A stretch of DNA of 64,000 bases from Streptomyces aureoverticillatus. Its GTDB lineage: Bacteria > Actinomycetota > Actinomycetes > Streptomycetales > Streptomycetaceae. The stretch is from assembly GCF_014649395.1 (NCBI RefSeq), contig NZ_BMSY01000002.1, positions 1-64,000 on the forward strand. The letters are read 5' to 3'. The position numbers were made by a program, and so were the translations under genes. The notes under the pieces are model-generated. The model was not told the DNA's origin. It was given only the letters and a program-made list of their open reading frames with translations, and searched no databases. Below are positions 43,701 to 50,480 of this stretch, one piece after another; positions within the stretch are counted from its first letter, which is position 1, and the number at the start of each line of letters is the position of its first letter.

Positions 43701-45443
43701 ATCGTGCTGCCGCCCGCGGGCGGCCTGTCCACCCGCGCGGAGAAGATCGAGATCAGCTCGCCCGACGGCGCGGCGACCGCCGGCGTCGACGAGAACGGCG
43801 TGGCCCGCTTCACGCCGATCAACACCGACCGCCTCGACATCACGATCACCAAGACGGCGCCGCTCACCCTGCACAACCCGGTGGCGGACGACAAGCTGCA
43901 ACTGCCCGTCGGCCTCACCGAGGCGTACATCCCGGCGCTGGACGAGTTCCGCGTCAAGCAGCCGTCCCCGAACCGCACGTTCAAGCTCTCCTGCGGCGAG
44001 GGCCCGGCGGTGAAGGTCGACGACAAGGTGTACGCGACCAGCGCCAAGGGCACCGTGCGGGACCTGGTGGACCGGCGGCCCGTCGAGCTGACGCTGTGCG
44101 ACGACGGCGAGAAGCAGACCTCGGTGTCCCTCACCGCCGGTGAGCACCAGGTGGAGGCCGGTGACGGTGGCCCGCTCGCCGTCACCGACGTCACGCTGAC
44201 GCGCGGCACCCCGGGCCGCGTCGACACCACGTCGCGCGAGCTGAAGATCAACGACTGGCTGGGCGACAAGCGTGAGGTGACCGTCGGCGACGGCGCCGCC
44301 TCGTACCTGACGACGTACGAGAACGTCAACGACGGCTGGAAGGCCACGCTGAACGGCAAGGAGCTGCGCTCGGTGCGGCTCGACGGCTGGCAGCAGGGCT
44401 GGCTGGTGCCGGCCGGCGAGGGCGGCAAGCTCAAGCTCGTCTACGAGCCGTCCACGATGTACGAGGCCGGGCTCATCGGCGGCGGTGTGGGCGTCCTGGC
44501 CCTGGTGGCCCTGGTGTTCGTGCGGCGCCGCGAGCCGAACCCGGACGGGCCCGACGTGGCGCCGCCCGCGCCCGGCCTGGTGCTCGGCACGGTGGCGCTG
44601 ACGCTGGTCGGCGTGGCCGTAGCGGGCTGGTTCGCGCTGCTCGTGCCCGCGCTCGCGGTGGTCGCCTGGCGCTGGCACCGGCTGCTCGTGCCGGTGGCGT
44701 TCCTGGCGATGGCCGGGGCCGGCATCGCGGCCGCGACCGGCGCGGGCGAGGCCGCTACGGCGGACGAGGGTGCCTTCGGGCACGCGGCTCAACTCCTGGC
44801 GTTCATCGCCCTGTTCGCGGCTCTGGTGAGTGTGCGGGAGCCGGTGCGGGGCGGAGCGGCTGTTCCTGCGGGGGCGGCGGGGGTCGGAGGGGCTGGTGGG
44901 CCTGGTGGTCCGGCTGGTCCTGGCGGGGCCGGTGGGCCTGGCGGCCCGGCCGGTCCGGGTGGCTCCGGCGGCCCGGGTGGCCCCGGTGGCCCTGGTGGGA
45001 CCCCGCCCGTTCCGCCGCAGCCGCACCGCTCCCCCGACGCGACCACGATGCCGCTCGGCCCCGACCGGGACCTGGGCGCGCCGACGGTCCCGCCGCCGCT
45101 GCCGCACCGCAAGCGTGAGGACGACGGGTCCGACGCCGACAACGCCTCGGGCCAGGCCCCGGCTTCCCACCGGGACTTCGGCCGGGGCGGCGCGGACGGC
45201 ACCGCGCAGCCCTCGTCCGGAGCGGCCGCCACACCCGGCACCGACCCCACGCAGCCCCTCCCTCCGTACGCCGCCGGGCCGACCCTCTCGGCCCGCGGCC
45301 CCGACCCCCTGCGCAAGGACGACCCCGCCGCCGTGGAGGACTCCCGCCCGGGAGACGACGCCCCCACGGATGAGGGCGACCGCCCCGCACGGGGCACCCG
45401 CTCGGGCGAGGACCCCCGCCCGGGAGAGGACACCGCGCCATGA
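40716..45443 (+). CDS. AftD-like DUF3367 GT-C protein with discoidin-type modules
   Basis: This 1,575-residue membrane protein belongs to the DUF3367 family of mycobacterial arabinofuranosyltransferase AftD, which transfers arabinose from decaprenyl-phosphoarabinose outside the membrane. The N-terminal GT-C membrane domain is about 1-460; the first outer loop TFDTKLGVAVDPWQFLSDLG carries the expected catalytic acid. Discoidin/F5-8-like modules occur near 725-860 (VNAFDGNPDTAWTEGNPGS) and 945-1060. Further membrane helices are at about 1249-1350 and are followed by a Gly/Pro tail (GGPAGPGGAGGPGGP) and an acidic disordered end. The ATG overlaps the methyltransferase stop (ATGA). Streptomycetes make no arabinogalactan, so the sugar and acceptor must differ. 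Confidence 0.88.
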   Translation: MTTTVQSPPPAALKPTAPAPEPGREPRSRRWLAGFWAVVLVCFLAVQPGRMTFDTKLGVAVDPWQFLSDLGQLWHDRGGFGGIQDQYIGYAFPMLPFYALADLVQLPVWLAERLWMSLIVAAAFWGALRLAERLNIGSHGSRLLGAVVYALWPTFTVVVGSTSAAALPGAFLPWVLIPLTNHRVTARIAAFRSALFIPFMGGVNAASTLASLLPVGLYLLSRPNGPRKRKLITWWVPGVILATAWWVVPLLLLGIYGENFLPYVENSATTTGTMSATETLRGAGNWVAYLHFGDAWLPAGWTVATAVVTIVGSALAAALGLAGLARRDLPERRWLVLTVVSVALVTLAGYGGAFGAPFHGTVQDWLNGWLVPFRNIYKFQTGLALALAFGLAHLAGVAVRARGARPVRGRRYAPLVAAVLVLPGLAWPYLNGSILQPGSFQKLPNYWDATADWLDKYSPDSRALVVPATAHGIYTWGSPIDQPLDVLADSRWAQRDYVPFGTKGNRRAMDAVEQALMTGGEVPGLRDYLTRAGLYYVVVRNDLDPDQIGQVPTATVKRTLEQSGFSRVTGFGPQETGGRIADDTPVQVEGLYPRQRAVEIYAPGKGAERPGQAGLKPVSNTAVVSGGPEALLPLSADPEMKDRPVVLTGDNHPGLGSPPGLQAVGDGLRRADTRFGLVNTNTSYTYTKDEKNAPDALQDGGEKPRQILPTKGVEHQTTAELRGAKSVTASSYGNWLFHLPQYDPVNAFDGNPDTAWTEGNPGSPDGEWIKAEFRKKTAVPSSFKVTPLPQQGVRSAPTKVRVETEQGSATTYLQADGSTQRVKAKAGDTSWVKLTIEDAQVAHKGLTGAGFAEISIPGVQVTKLLKMPADTVGREGADAEADATTYSMHRSADPSGLSPVTSEAGLHRRFTTTGDGDYKVKASAVSVPGSAYDELLYKVAPEQRRKILASADSTSDLGTGLSARNLTDGDLTTAWIAGDRPVIHLRWPGKVSVGEIVLPPAGGLSTRAEKIEISSPDGAATAGVDENGVARFTPINTDRLDITITKTAPLTLHNPVADDKLQLPVGLTEAYIPALDEFRVKQPSPNRTFKLSCGEGPAVKVDDKVYATSAKGTVRDLVDRRPVELTLCDDGEKQTSVSLTAGEHQVEAGDGGPLAVTDVTLTRGTPGRVDTTSRELKINDWLGDKREVTVGDGAASYLTTYENVNDGWKATLNGKELRSVRLDGWQQGWLVPAGEGGKLKLVYEPSTMYEAGLIGGGVGVLALVALVFVRRREPNPDGPDVAPPAPGLVLGTVALTLVGVAVAGWFALLVPALAVVAWRWHRLLVPVAFLAMAGAGIAAATGAGEAATADEGAFGHAAQLLAFIALFAALVSVREPVRGGAAVPAGAAGVGGAGGPGGPAGPGGAGGPGGPAGPGGSGGPGGPGGPGGTPPVPPQPHRSPDATTMPLGPDRDLGAPTVPPPLPHRKREDDGSDADNASGQAPASHRDFGRGGADGTAQPSSGAAATPGTDPTQPLPPYAAGPTLSARGPDPLRKDDPAAVEDSRPGDDAPTDEGDRPARGTRSGEDPRPGEDTAP

Positions 45444-46834
45444 CCGCCCTGGAACACCCCGCCCGGCGTGCGGACGGCCCCGGCCGGCCGCGCCGGGTGC
45501 CGTTCCCCGTCGTCGACGAGGTCGCCCGGCACTGCCTCCAGGAGCAGGAGCCGGAGACCGTGCACATCGAGGTGCACCTGCCGGGCACGCCCGATCCCGC
45601 GCGCCTGACGGCGGCGTTCGGCGAGGCCCTGCGGCGCCACCCGCGCATCCTCATGCGGGAGGCGCGCGGGCCCTGGTACCGGCGCCGTTACGAGTGGGAG
45701 CTCACCGAGGCGCCGGACGTGGAGGTGGTGACGTTCCCGGCGGCCGAGCGGGACGCCCTGAAGCGGGCCCGCGAGCGCGCCCTGTGCGACGCGCCGCCGC
45801 TGACCGCGTCCCCGCCGATCCGTCTGGAGGTCGTCGCCGACCCGGAGGCGGGCGGCGACTCCAGCGTCCTGTTCCTGACCATCAACCACACCGCCCTCGA
45901 CGGCCCGGCCTGCCTGCGCGTGCTTGCCACGGCGGCCGAGCTGTACGGCGGCCGGGACAACGCGCCCGCGGCGCCCCCGACCCGTACCCCCGTGTCGGCG
46001 GACGGCGGGGACGGCCCCGATCAGGCGCCGTCCGGCCTTCCGTCGCCGTGGGCCGCCCCGGCCCGCGTCGCCCACGGCACCCCGGATCCCTCCCCCGGCA
46101 ACGGCATGCTCGTCGCCGACCTGCCGGTGCCGCGCCGACCCAAGGGCGCGCCGTACACCGTCAACGACCAGCTGATGGTCGCGACGGCGCTGATGATCGC
46201 GCACTGGAACCGTGAACACGGCTCCAGGCCACGCCCGTTGCGCATCACCATGCCCGTCGACGACCGGCCGCGCGACATGACGATGCCCATCGGCAACGGC
46301 ACCCGGCTCGTGGAAGTGCCGTTCGGTGCGGGCGAGTTGGTGCCGGGTGGCGACACCGGCCGGTCGGGCCCCGGCGACCTGAGCCCGGAGGACATCCACG
46401 CCCTGCTGCGCCGCACCTCCGACCGCACCCGCGCCCTCAAGGCACTGTCGCGCCCCCAGCTCGGCCACGGCGCCGCGCTGCTCACCGCGCCCGTGCTTCC
46501 GGTGACGATGCGCGCCGCCCTCACCCGCGGCCTGCGCCGGGCCGCCGCGCCGTGGACCTCGACGACGCTGCTGAGCAACATCGGCCGGGTGCCGTACGCC
46601 CTGGACTTCGGGGACGCCGGGGCCGCGTACGCCGTGTGGTTCTCCGCGCCCGCCCGGATGCCGCGCGGCCTGACCGTGACCACCGCGTCCACCGCGGGCC
46701 GCCTGCACCTGGCCCTGCGCTGGTCCAGGACCCTGCTCAGCCACGGCGACGGCGCCCATCTGCGCGACCTCTTCGAGCACTATCTGCACGCCACGCAGAA
46801 CCTCCACCCGACCCCGGAGGACAGCGGCTCATGA
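45440..46834 (+). CDS. Condensation/acyltransferase (CAT-fold) domain protein
   Basis: The 464-residue protein has the fold of NRPS condensation domains, WS/DGAT and PapA acyltransferases. The catalytic motif reads TINHTALDGPAC, that is xHxxxDG with His150 and Asp154 (the first His of HHxxxDG is Asn). The second-half signature WTSTTLLSNIGRVPYALDFG near 385 resembles the SNxPGP block of wax ester synthases. No carrier domain is attached. By analogy with PapA it may acylate a sugar or lipid made by the operon. The start overlaps the AftD-like stop by 4 nt and the stop overlaps the next start by 4 nt. Confidence 0.85.
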   Translation: MTALEHPARRADGPGRPRRVPFPVVDEVARHCLQEQEPETVHIEVHLPGTPDPARLTAAFGEALRRHPRILMREARGPWYRRRYEWELTEAPDVEVVTFPAAERDALKRARERALCDAPPLTASPPIRLEVVADPEAGGDSSVLFLTINHTALDGPACLRVLATAAELYGGRDNAPAAPPTRTPVSADGGDGPDQAPSGLPSPWAAPARVAHGTPDPSPGNGMLVADLPVPRRPKGAPYTVNDQLMVATALMIAHWNREHGSRPRPLRITMPVDDRPRDMTMPIGNGTRLVEVPFGAGELVPGGDTGRSGPGDLSPEDIHALLRRTSDRTRALKALSRPQLGHGAALLTAPVLPVTMRAALTRGLRRAAAPWTSTTLLSNIGRVPYALDFGDAGAAYAVWFSAPARMPRGLTVTTASTAGRLHLALRWSRTLLSHGDGAHLRDLFEHYLHATQNLHPTPEDSGS

Positions 46835-47589
46835 CGACGACCAGCGCAAGCCCGCGTACCGACCAGGGACAACGCCCGCACGGACTGCGGGACTTCTACG
46901 AGAACCCGGACGTGCCCGTCGCGTCCGGCGACGCCCGCAGCCTGCGCCAGGCCCGGATGCTCGCCGCCGCGCTCGGCCCGGCGACCTCCGGCGCCGGCGT
47001 CGTCCTCGACATCGGCTGCGGCGACGGCAGCGCGGCCCGGGTCGCCGCGCCGCTGCTCGCCGGGCACCGCGTCATCGGCGTCGACTGGTCCCAGGACGCG
47101 CTGCGCCGCGCGAGCGGCCATCTGCCGTACGTCGTACGCGGCGAACTCACCGACGGCGGCCTGCCGTTCGCGGCCGGCTCGGCGGACGCCGTGCTGTTCA
47201 GCGAGGTCATCGAGCACCTCGTCGACCCCGACAGCGCGCTCGACGAGCTGCGCCGGGTGCTGCGGCCCGGCGGCCACCTGATGCTGTCCACGCCCAATCT
47301 CGCCGCCTGGTACAACCGCGGGCTGCTGCTCGCGGGTGTGCAGCCGGTGTTCTCCGAGGTGAGCCTGCGCGGCATCCACGGCCGCCCGGGCCGCGAGGTG
47401 GTGGGCCATCTGCGGCTCTACACCGCCCGCGCGCTGCGGGAGTTCGTGGCGGCGTCCGGCTTCGACGTCGTACGGCTCGCGGGCGCGCCCTTCCACGGCG
47501 TGCCACGGCCGCTGCGTGCCCTGGACCGACTGGCCTGCGCCGTGCCGGGCGCCGCCTCGATCCTGCTGCTGCACGCCCGAAGGGCGTAG
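46831..47589 (+). CDS. Class I SAM-dependent methyltransferase (glycan operon, 2)
   Basis: The 252-residue enzyme has motif I VVLDIGCGDGSAARVA (about residues 53-68), VIGVDWSQDALRRA (motif II, Asp), DAVLFSEVIEHLVDPDSALD (motifs III-IV) and RRVLRPGGHLMLSTPNLAAW. The C-terminal region (GREVVGHLRLYTARALREFV) is like UbiE/COQ5-type or sugar O-methyltransferases. It overlaps the preceding condensation gene by 4 nt and is 2 nt from the next gene. It is distinct in sequence from the first methyltransferase, so two different positions or substrates may be modified. Confidence 0.88.
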   Translation: MTTTSASPRTDQGQRPHGLRDFYENPDVPVASGDARSLRQARMLAAALGPATSGAGVVLDIGCGDGSAARVAAPLLAGHRVIGVDWSQDALRRASGHLPYVVRGELTDGGLPFAAGSADAVLFSEVIEHLVDPDSALDELRRVLRPGGHLMLSTPNLAAWYNRGLLLAGVQPVFSEVSLRGIHGRPGREVVGHLRLYTARALREFVAASGFDVVRLAGAPFHGVPRPLRALDRLACAVPGAASILLLHARRA

Positions 47590-47591
47590 CC

Positions 47592-48521
47592 ATGTGGTGG
47601 GGTGTGGCCGCGGCGCTGCTCGCGAACCTGCTCTACAGCACCGGTTTCGTCCTGGAGAAGCGGGCTCTCACCGCGATGCCGTCGGTCAGCGTCCGCAAAC
47701 CGGCCCGGCTCCTTCGCCAGGTGATCTCCAGCCCGCTGTGGATCGGCGGTTCGCTCGCGCTCGCGGCGGGCTTCGGCGCGCAGCTCATCGTCTACCGGAC
47801 GCTGCCGATCGCCGCCGCGCAGGGCATCTTCGTCTCCGGCCTGGTGCTGCTCCTGCTCCTGTCGGCGGTCCTGCTCGGCGAGCGCACGTCCGGCCGCGAG
47901 CGGTACGCGGTCGGCGCGATCCTCGTGGCGCTCCTGATGGTCGTGCTCTCCCTGAAGGAGGGCACGGACACGGTGGGCCGCGACGCGCCCGCGCCGCTCG
48001 TCCTCACGGTCTGTCTGCCCTCGCTCGCGCTGGGCCTGTGGCTGTACGGATCGGCCGAGCGCCGCACCCGCAGCCGGCACCGCATGCCGACGACGGGCGT
48101 GGAGTACGGCGTCGCGGTGGGCCTGTTGTACGGCGTGAGCTCGCTCGCGATCAAGGGCGTGTCCAGCCATCTGACCTCGGACGGGCTCGGCGGCGCCCTG
48201 CTCGACCTGCTGCGCTCCCCGTACCCCTATCTCCTGCTCTTCACCGGCGCGTTCGGCCTGATCATGTCGCAGGCGGCGCTCCAGAAGTGCCGCGCCTCGC
48301 TGATCGTTCCGGTGTGTACGACGGTGACGTCGCTGTTCACCGCGGTGCTCGGGACGCTCGCGTTCGGCGAGGCACTGCCCGACGACCCGGTGCGGCTCGC
48401 GCTGCGGGTCACGGGGACGGTGCTCGCGGTGGCGGTGCTCCTGATGATGCCCAAGCACGACGACCCGGCGCCCGCCGAGACCGCCGAACCGACCCATCCC
48501 CCCAAGGAGTTGATGCCCTGA
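47592..48521 (+). CDS. DMT/EamA-like multispanning transporter or flippase
   Basis: This 309-residue protein has about nine to ten hydrophobic helices. GVAAALLANLLYSTGFVLEK (about 4-23) is the opening helix with the typical Asn-Tyr-Phe-Glu pattern of DMT proteins, followed by PLWIGGSLALAAGFGAQLIV, GIFVSGLVLLLLLSAVLLGE and, in the second half, TSLFTAVLGTLAFGEALPDD. DMT members include the sugar-lipid flippases ArnE/F and small multidrug exporters. Within this operon a role in moving a lipid-linked sugar to the outer membrane face, where AftD-like enzymes act, is plausible but inferred. The stop overlaps the next ATG by one base (TGATG). Confidence 0.85.
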   Translation: MWWGVAAALLANLLYSTGFVLEKRALTAMPSVSVRKPARLLRQVISSPLWIGGSLALAAGFGAQLIVYRTLPIAAAQGIFVSGLVLLLLLSAVLLGERTSGRERYAVGAILVALLMVVLSLKEGTDTVGRDAPAPLVLTVCLPSLALGLWLYGSAERRTRSRHRMPTTGVEYGVAVGLLYGVSSLAIKGVSSHLTSDGLGGALLDLLRSPYPYLLLFTGAFGLIMSQAALQKCRASLIVPVCTTVTSLFTAVLGTLAFGEALPDDPVRLALRVTGTVLAVAVLLMMPKHDDPAPAETAEPTHPPKELMP

Positions 48522-48823
48522 TGAACCCCGACGACCCGCTGCTGAAGATACTCGCCTGTCCCCTGGACAAGGGTCCGCTGGTCCTTCTGGAACCCGAGGA
48601 TTCCCCCCTGGGCGAGGCGACCGACACGACCGGGGCGGCCGACGCGACCAAGGCGGCCGAGGCGCCCGCGGGCCCGCCGCCCGCGCCCGAGCAGGCCCTC
48701 TACAACCCGCGCCTGCACCGCCGCTACCCCATCGTCGACGGCATCCCCCAGCTGCTTCCGTCCTCCGGTGAGCAGGTCGCCGAGGACGAGCACGAGCGCC
48801 TGCTGAAGCGGATCTCGCCGTGA
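48521..48823 (+). CDS. Trm112-like protein with incomplete zinc site
   Basis: This 100-residue member of the Trm112/YcaR family consists of small zinc proteins that act as activating partners of several methyltransferases in eukaryotes and archaea. LLKILACPLDKGPLVLLE (about residues 7-24) retains the first Cys, but the second Cys of the usual CPxCKGxL is Asp, and the second half has no Cys pair. The end RRYPIVDGIPQLLP is well conserved. A 30-residue Ala/Pro/Thr-rich insertion (40-59) separates the halves. It is embedded between methyltransferase genes by overlaps on both sides, so it may partner one of them despite lacking normal zinc binding. Confidence 0.83.
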   Translation: MNPDDPLLKILACPLDKGPLVLLEPEDSPLGEATDTTGAADATKAAEAPAGPPPAPEQALYNPRLHRRYPIVDGIPQLLPSSGEQVAEDEHERLLKRISP

Positions 48824-49680
48824 CGGCGGGCGAGGAGAACGGCGCGGGCGCCGCGCAGGCCGCCCGCACGAAGAAGACCCTCGCCGCCCGTATCGCGCCA
48901 AGGCTGCCCACCCGGGCCGTGGCCGCCCTGGCCCGGCTCGTCTATCCGCGCTTCGAGCCCGAGCTGGCCCGCCTCGGCGATCTCTGCCCGCCCGACTGCG
49001 GCACCGCCGTGGACGTCGGCGGCTGGTACGGGCCCTGGTCGCGCCGCCTCGCCGGGCGCGCGCGGCGCGTGGTCACCGTCGAGCCGGTCCCGCACCTGGC
49101 ACGGCTGCTCGCGGCCGCCACGCCCGGCAACGTCCGGGTGATCCAGGCGGCGGCCGGCGACCGCGACGGCACCGCCCGGCTGTGGCTGCCGTCGGACGAC
49201 CGGGGCGACCGGGGTGTGTCCTCCCTGGTGCGCAGGGACGGCGTGCACGCCACCGCCCTGGACGTGCCGTGCCTGACGCTGGACGGGCTCGGCCTGCGCG
49301 ACGTGCACTTCATCAAGATCGACGTGGACGGCAACGAACTGCCCGTCCTGCGCGGCGCCCGCGAACTCCTCGACCGGGACCGGCCCGCGCTCTTCGTCGA
49401 GCTGGAGTCCCGCATCCAGCCCATCACGCCGGTCGTCGACCACCTCGCCCACGCGCACGGCTACCGCGGCTGGGTGCTGCCGGGCCACGCCTGGGTGCCC
49501 CTGGACTCCTTCGACCTGGAGGCGCACCAGCGCGCCACCTCGTACGTCGTGGCGCAGGGGCTGCTGCGGCGGGTGCTCACACCCCGGCGGCCGCGGTACG
49601 TGAACTCGGTGCTCTTCCTGCCGGACGGGCGGCGTCCGGGCGGGCGCGCGGTGCGGGACCATGGGGCGTATGTCCCCTAG
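48820..49680 (+). CDS. FkbM family methyltransferase
   Basis: This 286-residue SAM-dependent O-methyltransferase of the FkbM type methylates sugars or polyketides. Motif I is TAVDVGGWYGPWSRRLAG (about residues 62-79), followed by VVTVEPVPHLARLL (motif II) and the FkbM signature HFIKIDVDGNELPVLRGARE (about 165-184). The N-terminal 40 residues are basic and could associate with the membrane. The GTG start overlaps the Trm112 stop by 4 nt. It is the third methyltransferase of the operon. Its last 11 nt overlap the following gene. Confidence 0.9.
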   Translation: MTAGEENGAGAAQAARTKKTLAARIAPRLPTRAVAALARLVYPRFEPELARLGDLCPPDCGTAVDVGGWYGPWSRRLAGRARRVVTVEPVPHLARLLAAATPGNVRVIQAAAGDRDGTARLWLPSDDRGDRGVSSLVRRDGVHATALDVPCLTLDGLGLRDVHFIKIDVDGNELPVLRGARELLDRDRPALFVELESRIQPITPVVDHLAHAHGYRGWVLPGHAWVPLDSFDLEAHQRATSYVVAQGLLRRVLTPRRPRYVNSVLFLPDGRRPGGRAVRDHGAYVP

Positions 49681-50338
49681 CTCCGCCGCCGGGCCCGGCT
49701 CCGGCCCGTCCCGGCCGCCCGGCCCGCCGCCCGGTCCGTTCACGCCCCTCGACTTCCAGCTCGTCCTGCTGCGCCGCATGGCCGACCACAACCCGGACCT
49801 CGTGGAGGACGCCCGGCACGAACTCGGCGTCTCCATCGCCGACATGCGCGAGGCCAACCGCCGCTGGCAGGCGATGCTGCACGCACGCAAGGGACGCGCG
49901 GCTCTCTCCCGCTACCGCTCGGTCCTCGGGCAGCCCGAGGCGACGCTCCCCCGGAAGATCGGCGACCTGGAGTGCGAGGCGCTGCTCTGGCCGGTGCCGC
50001 TCTGGCCCGGCCTGCGCTTCGAGGTGCTGCTCGGGCCGAACGCCGCGGTGTGGAACGAGTGGCTGATCCGCGCCCCCGGTGCGCCCGGCCCCGACCTGCG
50101 CACGCTCGCCGACCTCACGCCCTGGTCGTGCACCGTCGACGAGGCCGCCCGCGCCTTCGCGCCCGCACGCCCGATGGAGGGCACAGCACCGACCCTCCCC
50201 CATAGCCTTAAGGGCATGGGAGGTACCCCCTCGCGGCTCGCGTTCACCGCGCCGGACGGGGAGACGGGGGAACGGCGGCCCTGCGTGGCGGAGTTCACGT
50301 GGGGGCTGCTGCAGCGGGTGTCGTTCCCGGAGGGGTGA
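49670..50338 (+). CDS. Protein of unknown function closing the glycan operon
   Basis: I do not recognise this 222-residue protein. The first 25 residues are Pro/Gly/Ser-rich. A helical section (PLDFQLVLLRRMADHNPDLV, then LGVSIADMREANRRWQAMLH) is followed by a Trp-rich beta region (ECEALLWPVPLWPGLRFEVL, WNEWLIRAPG). No signal peptide or membrane helix is seen. The ATG at 49670 has GGGG 4-7 nt upstream; ATG 49661 is three codons earlier. It overlaps the FkbM gene end, so it is co-transcribed. Near residue 175 the coding sequence includes a hairpin-forming stretch (50193-50223) resembling intergenic repeats, which may be an insertion. Confidence 0.75.
   Translation: MSPSSAAGPGSGPSRPPGPPPGPFTPLDFQLVLLRRMADHNPDLVEDARHELGVSIADMREANRRWQAMLHARKGRAALSRYRSVLGQPEATLPRKIGDLECEALLWPVPLWPGLRFEVLLGPNAAVWNEWLIRAPGAPGPDLRTLADLTPWSCTVDEAARAFAPARPMEGTAPTLPHSLKGMGGTPSRLAFTAPDGETGERRPCVAEFTWGLLQRVSFPEG
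50193..50223. repeat. Repeat-like imperfect hairpin inside a coding region
   Basis: The sequence cctcccccatagccttaagg pairs imperfectly with the following gcatgggagg, a pattern common in streptomycete spacers but here translated in frame (LPHSLKGMGGTP). Confidence 0.4.
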
Positions 50339-50480
50339 GGGCGCTCGGTCGGGGGCATGGGCCGGGCGCGGCGCAGGCTGACGTGACCTTTCCGGAGGGT
50401 GGCCAGCGGTTTCGTCGGGGCGGCCGGGCGTGCGGACGCCCAAGGTCCGCGAGTTTCACGGGAGTTCGTATGATGCGCCC

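Noticed and set aside
41376..45170. 1,264-codon open frame on the minus strand
   Set aside because: It is antisense to the AftD-like gene, of low complexity and with no recognisable domain; a shadow of codon bias.
45440..46834. Calling the CAT-fold protein part of a nonribosomal peptide synthetase
   Set aside because: There is no adenylation or carrier domain in or near the gene, and the first His of the motif is Asn.
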